Assembly: GCA_947095535.1 (NCBI GenBank)
Contig: OX352773.1
Location: 3,782,001-3,846,000, forward strand
Reading direction: 5' to 3'
DNA from: Poecilobothrus nobilitatus
Taxonomy: Eukaryota > Arthropoda > Insecta > Diptera > Dolichopodidae
Length of the DNA stretch: 64,000 nt
Position 1 is the first letter of the stretch, and each line of letters starts with the position of its first letter. A program made the translations under genes and the position numbers. This document shows positions 13,801 to 26,800 of the stretch, in pieces. Under the pieces are notes generated by a model. The model did no database searches, had not been told where the DNA came from, and was given only the letters and a program-made list of their open reading frames with translations.

Positions 13801-16800
13801 TACTGTTATGAAAGCTATTTTTTACCATCTGTTGCTGATTTTAGGGTAGTGAACTTAACTTTGAGCAAATTTATATGCTAATGAAAAAGCTTCGAATTTA
13901 AAAGAATTAATTCTAAATTGTTGAATTGTTACCTGTTCATTATGTTTCAAGATTTTTCAAGATAAAAATCTAAGTATCTTATAGAATTAAGTTTAATAAT
14001 TCTTATAGTTAAAATTTTATTATATGTTAAAATTTTTCCTTTAAACAATTAATTATTTTTTAATTTTTGTTTTATTGTTACTTTGTTGGATTGTTTTGGT
14101 TTGGGTTGGTTGTGTTCAACAAAAGTACAAGGAATGAAGGAATAAAATATCAGAAGAGAAAACAATATATGTATATATACGTACATATTTTTTTTTGTCT
14201 TCTTGTATCGTAGGCGAAGGAGCACTAATTGCATGTAATTAAATGCGCACGTACATAATTTTTATTTTAAATAATTCTTTTTTACTTTATTTTTTCTTAA
14301 CATTTTGTATTTTTCCTTTACATTATTACTTGATTTTTTTTTTTTAATTTTTTATTATTTTATTATTATATGTTATTTTATATCTTTTGGGTTTTTTTTT
14401 TTCTTTTGTTCTTTATATTTTTTTTGTTTTTTTTTTGTAGTTTTTGTACTTTTTCTTTCCGTCATTGTTGTTTTGTTCGATTTTTGTATATCTAATATTT
14501 TATTTTTCAATTTTTAATGTTTGTGTTATTTTCATTACTACTTTTGTTATTATTATACTACTTTTTTTTCTGTTTCGCATTTATAATCTTTAATGCATTT
14601 TTACTTGCAACATTTTTACTTTGTAAATGTGTGAAGGTTATAAAAAGGTTCAGTTGATGGAAAAATGGACCAAAAAAAAAAATTTACAACTATAATGTCG
14701 CCTCTTATGGCCTCATTTCTATCACAATAAGCTAACATTTTCCCAATTAAAAGAACAAACCGTTAAGAAGGTAATTATTTCTCAAGCAACAAACATGAAA
14801 ACTAAATTTTTGGAGCAAATATTTGATATTAAATACTGCAGCAAAAAAATTAATTGAAGTGTTTTATTAATTATTGCATATGAAGCCTTATATTTAATAT
14901 TTATTCACAAATAAATTGAAGTAAATGACATATTCTATCATTTATATCAATATTAAAATTTATAAATCATTCTTTTTACTAAACAATTTTATTTTGATTT
15001 TAAATGGAATTTTTTTCCTTTAGGGCTTATTTCAACCCTTTCTTCAAAAACAATTTTTTATTGTTAGCTCTTGTTTAATATAACGTTTTTTTATTCAGTT
15101 TTTTTTTTGATTGACATTTATAATGTTTTATAATTTAAGTGGTTTATATCAAATGTTAATTTGTTGCTTTTGTTTCTGTTTTTGTGTTTTTTTTTTATAT
15201 AATTATTAGACGATGGCACAACACAAGCTATTAAATACCGGTAAAAACAATAAAAAAACACCAGTGAAATGCATTGAATTTAATGTACAATATTAGGTGT
15301 AGGTATTAAGTGAAGAATTTTAACAAAAAAACAAAATACAATCCAAAAATGAAATAAGGAGAGAGTAAAAGAGAGAAAGAACCCGAAATAAACTACATAT
15401 ATAAATAAAGGAAGGGTTGAATAACGGTTCAACACAATTGCATTCAGTATTGTGTGTATAGTTTAAAAATTATAATAAAAGAAAAGGTTTACGTTAAGTT
15501 TAGAAATCTGAAGATAAAAACATTTATACAAAATTATTAGCGGCAACAAATAAATTTGTAATATTTTTGTTTTTATTTAAATATACAATGAGCAAAATTA
15601 ATATCGTTGCATTCATTAAATTAGTTTTAAAAATTAATATAGTTAGAAGTTTTCTCATAAAAATTTTCTTTAAGAAATTCAAAGAATCATTAAAACTCAC
15701 TAAAACAATTAGGTAATGTAAAATTTATGATATATTTATTACATACTCAATTTTTTTTTTCAAGTGATTTCAATAGAATTAAAGTTAAAAACGGTTAAGA
15801 AAATTTTAGAGCTATAAACATTTTAAAATTGTTTACTGTACAAATTTTTAAATTTAAAAATTAAACTGATTTTGATGCAACTTTTGATGACAAAAATGAA
15901 ACTGATGAAGTATTAAAAATTTGCTCTTAACTCCAAAATAAATTAACAACATTTTTTTGGTCCCATTTCTTCTAATTTCTCATCATGTGTTGGGGCTGAT
16001 ATCCTAAAATCAAAATCCCAAAATAAAAAATTCCAACAAAAAAAAAAAAAAAGAGATCCAAGCGTACAAAATTCCAACAAAAAATACTTCCCACATAAAA
16101 TATACCTAGTCCTCAAACGCCTGGTAAACAAATTATTAAAATCCTTAGCTTCTACGCAACTGTAAAAATCCTCCTAATTAATATTATTACAGAAAATTTT
16201 CAACAACAAAGCATCTAAAATAGTGGTGGCTACCGCTTCTAGACGCTCAGTAAACAAATTATTGGAACCCTAATTTTTTTACGAACTTTAAAATTTCTCC
16301 TGCTTTAGAATCTAGCATATTTATATATAACCAACTCTACTTACTAACTCTAAAATCCACCGTAATTCAACTTTTTTTACATATTATATAGTTAAACAGC
16401 TAAGCATTTAAATTAGTGAAGACAACCACCTTCAAAACTCCACAAAACAAATTTTTGGAACCCTGATTTTGTTTTGTAACATTAGAATGCTTGAAAGAGA
16501 AAGATCTAATAGAGGATTACATCGTCAATATCAAAACATAATTCAAGTTAATAAGTATATTAAAAATATGTAAACAAAGTAATAGGATTTAGTTGGGCTT
16601 GCAGAATTATCCGTCTAATAGCTTAGAAACTGTCAATCAAATGACCTTGGATTCGAAACTCAGGTTATATGCTATAAGAGAAAATGATATCGTAATGGCT
16701 TAGTGAAAATAATTAAAAAACTGAAGCTAAGTCAAATATGAATAATAAAAGCGACTTTGTTGTTGTTATAGCTGTTAAGAAAGGAAGAAAAATTTCTTAT

Positions 16801-16815
16801 TCTCATATTCATTAT
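10801..16815. other. AT-rich non-coding stretch, no gene recognised
   Basis: The only longer open frame (10831-11031, 66 codons on the + strand) has no recognisable domain and sits in ordinary AT-rich sequence, so I do not call it a gene. The interval 14290-14560 is strongly T-rich on the + strand, giving a Phe/Leu-rich shadow frame. A GA-rich tract occurs at about 15358-15380. Nothing repeated or RNA-like was recognised. Confidence 0.65.
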
Positions 16816-16819
16816 ATCT

Positions 16820-16860
<41 letters not shown>
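16816..16860. repeat. (TA)n microsatellite, at the 3' end of a SINE copy
   Basis: An almost uninterrupted TA array. It directly abuts the 3' side of the minus-strand SINE at 16861-17044, with only a short T-rich bridge (A-rich on the SINE strand). The array may therefore have grown from the SINE's A-rich tail, which is inference. Confidence 0.9.
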
Positions 16861-16861
<1 letters not shown>

Positions 16862-17044
16862 CTTTTTTTGTGTAATCCGCTGCCATATAAATGTGACAAG
16901 AAAATTATACAGCCTTTTCTTTTCAGGCCTGTCTGTAAATGTCGTAAGAGAGAATTATTCTAATGACGTGTGTGGGATTCGAGCCCACACTTCCTCAGTG
17001 TTTACAACGTCTTTCATGCGCTTTTATGCACTACTCCGCCCCAT
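16861..17044 (-). mobile_element. tRNA-derived SINE, divergent copy
   Basis: Read on the minus strand, this matches the better preserved SINE at 40297-40493 along most of its length. It shows the block containing GTAAACAC, then GAGGAAGTGTGG followed by a pol III B-box-like segment (GGCTCGAATCC, within + strand 16971-16990). After that come the non-tRNA body with the shared pieces ACATTTACAG, GGCTGTATAATTT and CACATTTATATGGCAG. The 5' head is damaged: the A-box region GGCCTAGT is not intact. The 3' end runs into an A-rich bridge and a (TA)n array. No clear target-site duplication was found. SINEs of this type are transcribed by RNA polymerase III and mobilised by a partner LINE; this copy is a decayed relic. 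Confidence 0.8.
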
Positions 17045-18364
17045 TTTACTTTATGAAGTTTTTTAATGTTAATTATTATAGATATTAAAATTTTTCTCCA
17101 AACCTAATTGAATTTATTATTGTTATATTACCCACTACACTAAACAAATTTTTATTTATTTTTTAATTATAAATTAATAGATAATAAACTTTTATTTGAA
17201 ATGATACTAAATTAATTTTCCTTAGTGTAGTTATAGTTTTTATAATATTGTATAATTATTAAGATTATAATAGTTAATTGCAATTATTTTTTTTTTTTTT
17301 TGAAATCATAAAAAAATAAAATTCAACACGAAAAAAATTCTATGTATGTATGTATGTAGGTATATATAATTTATAAATAGTGTATGTACATATATGGCAA
17401 TTCGAATAATAAAAACCAAAAACAATAAAAAAAAAACGCCAATGAAAAGAAGTATAGGTATGTAGTAAAAACAAAATACAAAATATATAATTTTACAAAA
17501 CATCACAAGAACTTTAATAAAAGAAGAAGGGAATCAACGGTTAAGGGAAGAGCTAATTAGAAAATACATGTAAAACTTTAATTAGTAATGAGGGTATAAC
17601 AGAAAAACAAAAAACAAAAAAACACAATTACTGTATTTACTGTCTTGTATTATGTTCTTTTTTTTTTTTTAATATTTTTTTCTTGTACTTTTCTAGGGAA
17701 GTATTCATTAATAACTACAGTGAATAATTATATTTAGTTCAATTAGTGAATAATGAAATTTTAGTTAGTTGTATCTTAGTATTCATTTATATATTTTTAC
17801 ACATATGTACATAATATATATTTATATATATATGCATATTATTTAGCTTGGATTTGAAATAATTTTTCTTTGTTTTTTTATTTTAAATTTCTTGTTTTAA
17901 CAATAATTATTACTTTGAAATATTTTTAATTGTAATTATGAATCGTTTTACATTTTTAAATGTTATATTTTCTTTATTGTTTTTTTTATTGTTGTTGTTT
18001 ATTAGTGGCAGTTGAGTTTTTTTTTTTATTATTGTATTTTATTATTTTTAATATTTTTTTTTTTTTTTATTGCAAATACATTGTTGAACTTTTTGATCTT
18101 ATATTATATGATTATATACAAAACTTTTTTTTAGTACAATAAACATGTATAATATGTAGAATTTTACGATAAATTGGACACAAATTGGACACAAAAGAAA
18201 ACAAAGAAATTAAGAATAGTAATTCAAAAGGAAATGTAAAAGGATTAATAAGAGAAGATTGTAAGAAAAATTATGAATTATAAATAATTATGGCAACATC
18301 ATTCTGTATAATGGTGGTATTTATCGTAAGTTAATTTAAAGGTTATAATTCGTAGGGTGTCACA
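17045..18364. other. AT-rich non-coding stretch
   Basis: No coding or RNA signal was recognised. The interval contains poly-T tracts around 17288-17300, 17659-17670 and 18054-18068, and short TA-rich runs. Open frames here are low-complexity Phe/Ile/Leu-rich shadows. Confidence 0.65.
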
Positions 18365-19080
18365 TGATACATATATATATTTTTTTACAAGAGATGGTGA
18401 AAAATATCGAAACTCACTCAAACTGTACGAGATTCCTCTGAGTAGGGTTGGACTTTAACCAACCAAAACCACTTACTTTAAAACCATGCTTTAGGATGGA
18501 TCTTTTAATACATAGCATAATATACAGTTTGGTTTTGGGGATAAAGATGTGGGAAGAAATACTTGGGAAATTGAGTTTGGGATAATTAGGAATATGGAGA
18601 ATGAAGGGGAAAATTTTGTGACTAATTTTGAAGAAAGATATTTAATGTTCTTCCTACATTTCGTTATATCGTTATATCAAATTTTAATTACTAACTTTTG
18701 AGGCATTGTTTTAATATTGTGCTGGCATAAATGTAAAGTGCCATTGACAAAGGAATTTTCAAATGTTGTGTTATGTCATCTTGACAGTTCCACAGTATAG
18801 AGTCAGGCATCTGTCGCACTACTCATTTCACAATGGAAAACTTTCAATCAATCATTGAGTCAATCATTGTTTTGAGAACATATGTTTACTCTGGTAGGGG
18901 CAAACATAATAAACCAGGTCAACGACCTAATTGTACAGCGATGGTAAAGTTGAGTGACCGATGATGTAACATTGGGATGGCCCATAAAAAGACGAATTAC
19001 TCTGTTTTGTACTTTTCCTAGATAACCCAGCCCTGTTTGGAAGGCTCTAGTCCAAATATGTGCATTATACTCCATTTTTC
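18365..19080 (-). mobile_element. Non-LTR retrotransposon (LINE) 3' fragment, 5'-truncated
   Basis: The minus-strand frame 19075-18860 (71 codons) looks like the C-terminal end of a LINE reverse transcriptase ORF. It opens with MEYNAHIWTRA, the usual LEY(N/C)xHIWxGA block. It continues with YLGKVQNRVIRLFMGHP, the expected LLDxVQxRAIRLIGDP block, and an equivalent of the SLxHRRxVxxLSLFYR block, here QLYHRCTIRSLTWF. The frame then stops, and the downstream LWN-like end region is only weakly visible around 18780. The interval 18780-18365 would be the 3' end, including a block around 18420-18480 and an A/T-rich tail. Most of the element is missing, and the remainder is frameshifted. It cannot be mobile. 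The clade is probably in the Jockey/CR1 group of LINEs, but that is an inference from a few motifs. Confidence 0.75.
18860..19075 (-). pseudogene. Reverse-transcriptase ORF C-terminal remnant
   Basis: This 71-codon frame is the readable part of the LINE fragment at 18365-19080. The MEYNAHIW block near residues 1-8 and the KVQNRVIRLFMGHP block near residues 21-34 are the recognisable parts. The catalytic (F/Y)xDD region lies upstream in intact elements and is absent. The methionine is simply the conserved Met of the block, not a real start. It is not expected to give a functional protein. Confidence 0.7.
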
Positions 19081-22000
19081 GATCTAAATTTGGAAGTTTT
19101 AGTTGTATATTATTAAAAATAAAAGTATCATCTGATTAATAGAATTTGTAGTATAAAAAGTTTATAATCTAATATGTTCGGAATAAAAAAATAAAAATGT
19201 ATATTTTTAATAAATAAGTAAACAGAATAAAACAGAAAATCACAGGAAATTTTTTAGAACAAAGAAATTCATTTTAAGGATTCTAAATATTTTATATATG
19301 ATTAAATAATTAAAATTATTCCATTTATCTTAATGGAAATTTTATATAAACACTACCTATTTACAATTTCCTTAAATTTTTATATAACTTATAGAATTAG
19401 AACAAAATTGATAGAAAAATTATTTTTATTTTATTATATTATATACATAAATTCTAATGCAATGGAAAGTCATGTAAATTGAATTTATATTTTCAATAAT
19501 TTAAATTTTAATTCAATTATTATTTTTTAATTGAATTTTAATAGGTCGCTTGTCTCTAATTTTTTTATTTTAAAATTTTATTTTCATTCTAATTTAAATT
19601 AAATTTTTTGTTTTGAATATAAAAACTCCTTTAATATAAAATAATTACATTAAAAACAAAAACACCAACAACAACAAATGTAATTTAAATTAAATCTATT
19701 AAACATATATATAATGTAAACACCAGATATTAAACTCAAAAACCATTTAAATATTATATAGTAATAGTCATTATAAATATAACTACTTAAAAAATGAATA
19801 ACACTTCTATTTTTTTTAATTACTATTCATTAAATTTCTAATCTTTATAAATTTTTTTTTTTTTCATAAAAATATGATATATAATTTTTACGTTAAATTT
19901 AAAATCAATTAATTTGAAAATATATGATAAATACGTTTATTATTTTTGCTATTCATATTTCATAATAATTTTACAATTTATTTGAACTTTTACGATTTTA
20001 TTTTATATATTCTTACATACATAATATATATATATTTAATTCTTTATTTAGACTAATTTAAATTAATTTTTTAAAATATTGATCCTTTAATGTATTTTAA
20101 TATTAAATTATTTTAAGATTTTCGCCTATATGTATGCAATCATTTCATTTTATTTTTTTGGTTAATGTGTATGGTTCTGCGTTGTACCTGGGTTAACGGC
20201 ATATAGTATACATTTTTCGTAAAACTTTTTTATGTAATTAAACTAAGAATCTATTAATAAAAAAAAAGTTATAAAAAAAAAAAAATCCTTGATTAATGAG
20301 TCGTTAGGCACATGACGTATTAACAGGGAGTGTACGGGTTCGGTTGATAATCCTACACAGTTAGTAAGTGTTTTAATTTGAAGAGGATTTGCTGATAATG
20401 TAATTTTTCTTAAAAAATCCCTCTTGCGTCATATATAAAGTAATATAAACAAAATAAATGATGTTATTATTAATATAAATTAATAATAATGTTCAAAAGT
20501 GTAATAGTCTTTAGTAGTCGATGGTTTAGCAATATTGTATTATCCTATTTCATTTGAAATATTATTATAAATAAATAAAAAAATAAATAAAAATTAGAAT
20601 GAGACAAGAAACGTACGTTAAGAATTCGATGAAAGAAAATGTTTAGTATATTAATTGTAGTTTATTTCGACCTCATTAATGTTGACTATATAGAGACTTA
20701 ATATGAACCTTACAATAATTATAGTACATAAATATTCTATAAATATGTTATTATTTAAATCATATTGCAGGGAAGCGATCATTGATACGAAAACAATAAG
20801 CTTAGCTATATAATTGAGAAAATATGTCAGTAAATGCTTTTTTAGCATGAGATTTGAGAAATGCTACGTGAAATGCTAGGTTTTAAATGTTTGGTCAAAT
20901 GTGATGATATGTGATTAATTTTCAGTTAAAAACGTTATGTTTATGCTAACATAGTTTTATTCTATGTACTTGTATATACTATATATATTATCTTGTATTA
21001 CATACAAACAAATGTCATAGAGCTTCAAACTATTTAATCTGAATTGAATTTAATTAGTATTGAATCAACAGTTACATTAACATGTAATTAAAAAAATTTT
21101 CATTTATACATCCAGCTATTGAAAAAAGAAAATAAATAGTACTTTGTCGCCCCCTTTTTATTAGTTTCACATTTAAAAAAATTAAAATTACATAATATTC
21201 TAAAACAGAAAAAAAAACCAACAAAAAATTAATTGAAAAATTATAGACAGTCGGAGAAAAAAGAAATTAATAAAAATTTTAAATTTCTTAATAAGTAAAA
21301 AAAAAAAAAAAAAAAAAAACTACCTACCTATAATACTTTTCACAAAAAATTTTCATTTAAATACGCCTGTTATAAAATTCAAAAAGACCCAATTTTAAAA
21401 CTCTTATACTCTTTCTTTTTTGATTCCATCATCAATTTGAATTGAATTTAAATATTAATGTTTATTTTACATTATACAAAATTTACAATTAATAATCATT
21501 TATTAATATTAAAAATTATAAATAAAAAAAAAACCATAATAATACCATAAAAAAAAAATACATAAATATATAAAAAAAAAACATAGAATTGCAAATAAAA
21601 TGTAAATTAACGTCAAAATTCCATTAATTTAACGAAATTAACTATGTGACTCAACCTACATCCGTCTGTACATCCATAGTGTATCCACTCTTTTAACAAC
21701 AAAATTAATGAGAATATTAACCCTTTTTGAATAATTTGCACTCCTTCCCTCCCTTATTTAATTGTGTGTTTAATACAAATACAAACATTTTCAAAAATAT
21801 TATGAACTTCTTATATAGTTTATTTATGTGTCTAGTAAATATATAATCAAAATTCGACATCCTGATCCAATACGAAAAATTAAACAAAGTATTCATTAAA
21901 TTAAAGTTTATCATAATATAAAAGGTGGTTGTGAATATATTCATATTTAATGTTTCAGGTACACCAAATTGTACTAAAAGACTCAAGAGATTTTTTAAAA

Positions 22001-23550
22001 GTAAGTACCAATACATGTAAGTATAATTTAAAAGTAAGAATAAATAAAAAAAACTGAAATTTCGCTAAAAATTAAAGCAAACTTAAAACGAGCTTTAAAA
22101 ACTCTTAACCAGCTTAGAATGCAACAAGAAATTTTTTCAAACTTTTGAGTCATAATTATTACATTTTATAAGTTTGAATTATCGATTTAAGCAAAGCAAT
22201 AGACGAATAATCGCTTGTTGAAGGGTTAAACAAATTGTAAATGAAATATTAAGTTATTAAATTTAAATTAAATAAAATCTTTAGATAAATTTGTGTTAAA
22301 CTAAATTCTAAATTGAATTTAAAAACTTTGCAAACACAAGCCCTACAATTGATCAAAATGTATAATTTTTTTCTTATAACCTTTGCTTAAATATTAGTAT
22401 AAATTACTCAAAAACCCAAAAATGAATTCCCAATTTTATGGTTTATTGATGGTTTGAAAAAGGACCCATATCCAAAAAAAAAAACAAAAAAAGACAAATC
22501 AACCTTTCAGCGAATAAAAAAAATTACCAAGTATGAAATATAAAACGCAAGTGAACCACAATAAATATCATATTCTATAAATTTTCTAAATGTATATATT
22601 ATAATTTTTTTTTATCTCTTTCTCTCTTTCTTCTATTTTTCGTATATACCTATTCCATGCTCGTTTTTCTAATTTAAAATTATGCGAAAAATATAAAATA
22701 GTACCAATACCCAATTTTTTTTGGTTATAATTTAATGGTAAGACCTTCAGTATATATATTTAGGATCAAGAAAAAAAAAAAAAAAATAACAAAAACAAAA
22801 ATATGGGGACTTTTTTTTTTTAACTTAATTTTCATAATTTGAATTTTGTATTCGCGGAATGAAATTTGCATATTTTTGATTAATTAATCGCATAAGAACA
22901 TCCTTTCGTTCATTTCTTTTCTTTATTTCTTTCTCACTCTATACCTTATTTTTATTTGTTAATATTTTTTGATGTTATTTTGTTTTGTTTATTTGTACTG
23001 TAATAATTATTATTTTGCATAATAATTTGTTATAACTATAAAAAATATGAGATGGTAGAGGTTTTTTTTTAAAGGTTTTTTTTTTTGATTTAAAACCAGA
23101 AATAAATTTATAGGATAAATTTCAAATTAATGTTTATATGAAAAAAGTAATGAAGTGGCTTGTTATGTGTCAAAAAGGAACAGAGCGTAGTATATTATTG
23201 TAAAATGTATCGTAAATCTAATGGTAGCTTAATATCTGAAAATAATTTGATCATATATTTGAAACAAACAGTTGCAGAATCTAAGTATCTATCGCAGAAG
23301 AATATAAGGACAAAAATACACAAAAAAACCAAATCCATAATGATTTTTGCCTCCAAAAATGATTCATAAAAAGAAAATTCGCAAAAAAAATATCCACAAT
23401 ATTTTTAAATATTTAGATGTTTAAATATATATGTAAAAATAACAAGAAAGGACTTTAAAGTTAGTTACAAGATCAGGGTTCAATCATTTTTTTTAGCAGG
23501 GGCCACTATTTTAAATTTCTTGATATTGAAACGCATGTAAAAAAGATAAT
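19081..23550. other. AT-rich non-coding stretch
   Basis: No supported gene. A run of about 20 A residues lies at 21299-21319. A somewhat G+C-richer patch at 20281-20420 contains a small stem (GTGTA-GG with CCTACAC) enclosing TTCGGTT. It vaguely recalls a tRNA T-arm but lacks a convincing A box. The + strand frame 23160-23369 (69 codons) is less repetitive than most but shows no domain I recognise. Confidence 0.6.
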
Positions 23551-23551
23551 T

Positions 23552-23672
23552 GGGGCCTCGGTGGCCTAGTGGGTAAGAGCGTATAAAATAAGTTGTAAAC
23601 TTTTGTTTGTATTGATTTCTCCACCAGTCCATCGCAGAATAAATATATCTATATATATATATATATATCTGA
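23552..23672 (+). mobile_element. tRNA-derived SINE, 5' head with altered body
   Basis: The copy opens with GGGGCCTCGGTGGCCTAGTG. The segment TGGCCTAGTGGG (23562-23573) is a good match to the pol III A box (TRGCNNAGYNGG). It then follows the family through GGGTAAGAGCGTATAAAATA and TTGTAAAC. After that it diverges: no B box is visible, and the following 50 bases do not match the body of the other copies. It ends in a (TA)n array at 23644-23669. It may be a rearranged or internally deleted copy. No target-site duplication was found. Confidence 0.7.
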
Positions 23673-23733
23673 CGATGTAGCAACATTTGATGGTACTAAG
23701 CTCATAATGAATCTAACGAATGAATCAGAAATT

Positions 23734-23813
23734 GCCTCAAATGCAATTTCATAAAACTGAGCTTAAACTCAAATTTAAGTTAAGTTCAAGCTTAGTTTTA
23801 CACATGCGAGCCA
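23734..23813. mobile_element. Hairpin MITE, copy 1 (about 80 bp)
   Basis: The two halves are inverted copies of each other. The left half runs through CATAAAACTGAGCTTAAACT. The right half, reverse-complemented, reads GGCTCGCATG, then TGTAAAACTAAGCTTGAACT. The same arm sequence occurs in the longer hairpin at 37623-37748, so this is a family and not a chance palindrome. There is no coding capacity. The transposon superfamily is not identified. Confidence 0.65.
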
Positions 23814-26800
23814 TTAACTTCAAACTTTACATAAAAGTTATTTTCGTAAAAATTATGTAATAATAAAAATCATAAGTGCAGGCATATACAAATTCATAGT
23901 AATTGTAGTACATCTAATTATATTTTCTTAAAAATAATTAAGATTTTTAATATACATAAATTATTTAATTTTTTCTATTTTAATTATTATTTTTAATTTA
24001 CTTTTAATGTTTACTTTCAATTCTGTATTCAACTCTATGTACTTTGTTATATATATGTATGTAGGTATGTATATTATAATTTAAGAAAGAAAATTTAAAT
24101 TTAAGAAACATTTTACACTTAAATTAAAATCAATCAAAGTATTAGATGTAAATATGAATTTATGTATGTACCTATGTATGTGTGAATTTAATTTATATAC
24201 AAAGAAAATAATGATTTTATTGAAATTGAATTTGACATGAACATAATTTTAAAATTAAAATGTCATCATAGATGATCCCTAATTGAACAGAATTCAATAA
24301 TAATTACTTAAGTATAGTTTTATATGATTTACGAGGTTAAGTTGATAAATATTTATTATTTTCCATATTAATTGTTCATATAAATTATATTATAAATAAA
24401 ATTTATAAGTATTGAAAACTGTTTAAAAAAGTACAAACTGTTAAATTAAAATATACATTAAATTGTTAATGTTCATTCTTTAAAGTTAAAGCCCAGAGGT
24501 GGTAAAACGTATTGCATTAACATAACCTATTTCATTATAAAATAACCAAGGAACAAATTACTCTAAAAATTATGATCTCTTTGAAAACATCATTTAAATA
24601 GATCGTATAATCCTAGAAGATTTTCAAGTTTAGACTTGAGGCTAAATAATTATAAAAATTTTGTATACCTTTAAGATCTTCTTTTATATATAGTTAAAGG
24701 TTAACTTTATTTACACTTTTAATGGTAACTATATAAATACCGTACATTTAAAATTTTATCAATTATTCCTTGTCTAATTAATTCTTTTATATATTTTGTA
24801 TACGAACTTAATATACGATATCTACAACAACTGCAGCAACTATATATTATTTATTCTAATTTAAAATTTAAAAAATAACAAACAAAAAAATAAAAACTAG
24901 AAAAAAAAAAATTATGATTTCATGTATCTATCATTCTAATCATTCTAAGAAAAATGAATGACTCAACCAGTCAGTCATCAACCAATCAACTTTTAAAACC
25001 TCCCAAATATAAAATCCTGGTAGGTTGAAAAAAATTGCAAAAAAACACAAAAAAAAAAAAAATCGATTCTCTACAATCTAAATACCAGATACAAGAGAAA
25101 AAAAAAATCAAATAAATGCAAAAATAAAACCAAAAAAAAAAAAAATTAAAATGAAATGAAAATGTTTTGTATTTTAAAAATTAAACAAAATAATAAGAAA
25201 ATGGCAATACAATAAAAAACCAAATTAGCATGAACATGCATAATTGCATTTAAAAAGAAATAAAATAAAAAAAAAATAAGAAAAAGAAAAAGACACAAAT
25301 AGAAACAAGAAAATAAAAACAAAAAAAAAAAAAAAAAAAATCAACCCATGAAGGTAAAAAAGAGATCTATTCATGTTTAGTCAAAAATGCATCGATTCAT
25401 AAACAAACATACAAACTTTTATATTAAATAAGTAATTGTGCCTACTTTAGGTATTTTAGAATTAAAAAACAAAAACAAAAGAAAAAAAAAGTCAAAAAAT
25501 AGCTTAAAACTTGCTTACAAAATAGCGCAATTAATGGATTTACTGGATACCATAATAATACAAGATTCAATCAGTTGCAAAAAAAAAAAAAAACACGAAA
25601 AAATAAAATTAAAAGCAAAAATTATTTTTTAAATTTATTAAACAATATAGAAATCGGTGGTAATAATTTAAAAAAATAGATAAGGTCACACTTATAATTT
25701 TCATGAATTTAAACTTTTCATCTTTTTCATACATGATTTTCTTTCAGAAGTTTTCCTCGCACTTTCTTTGAAATTACGATATAGTTATATACTTATGTAT
25801 ATGCATATACTTATGTATAATAAAATAAGTTCATGAAAATTAATAGTGAAGGCAAACTTTGGTTGTACAATATTGTTAAGAATGCCGAAATTGTTTATTT
25901 TAAAATGTTGGGTTTCTTAACTAACCAACGAATTATCCTCCGGGAACAGGTACATATTTTAATTTGATTTGTCTTAATCAATCTTTCTTCCCATATCATC
26001 AGTTAATTTTCGTAAATATTCTAAAACTATTTTTGCAAAAATCCAAATATTTTTAAAAATAATTTCCAAAAAAATTTAAAATATTGTATAGGTTACATAC
26101 AGGTGATAAAATAGGCATAACACAAAAAAGAGAAAGATCAATGAAATGCAATTTCCAAATCATATAAAAAATTCGTAATTGAAAAGTCAAAATAGTAAAC
26201 GAATTTCGAAAACATTTAAAACTTACAGCATAGGTAACTAAATCTTTAGAAATTAAATAAAAAAAAAAAAACAAAAAGAAAAATAAAAAAAATAATACAT
26301 TTTACTTCACAGATACAATAAATCCAAATATAGATTGAAAATAAAACCAAAACAAAATAAAAATTAATTCTTCGACAATAACCCATAAAATAAACAAAAA
26401 TAAAAAAAAAAAATCATAATAAATATAATATAATCTGTAAGTTTCTGTATAAAATATACAGAAAAAAAAAGAAAAAAAACAACAATAATAATAATAATAA
26501 TAAAAAAAAAGGTAACTTTAGAATTGTTTTATCTTAGCGAGAACTATTTGGAACAAATTACAAGCCCTTTAAAATTTTATGTTGAAAAATAAAAGAACAC
26601 ACAGTAAATCAACACCGAAATAGTGAAACATAAGAAAAAGAAACAGAATACTAAAAAAAAAAAAAAATAAACAGAAAAAAAAAAAAGAAAAAAAAAGAAA
26701 TAGATATGAATATATTGAGAAAAATAAAAGAAAAAGGATAAAAAAAATATATAATAAAATAAAACATATCTACATAAATATATATGTGAATATTATATAT

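Noticed and set aside
20281..20420. Possible tRNA T-arm (stem GTGTA-GG/CCTACAC around TTCGG).
   Set aside because: No acceptable A box at tRNA distance and a 14-base loop; likely chance.
23160..23369. 69-codon + strand frame with relatively varied composition.
   Set aside because: No known motif and no splice-site context that I could defend; may be chance or unrecognised transposon debris.
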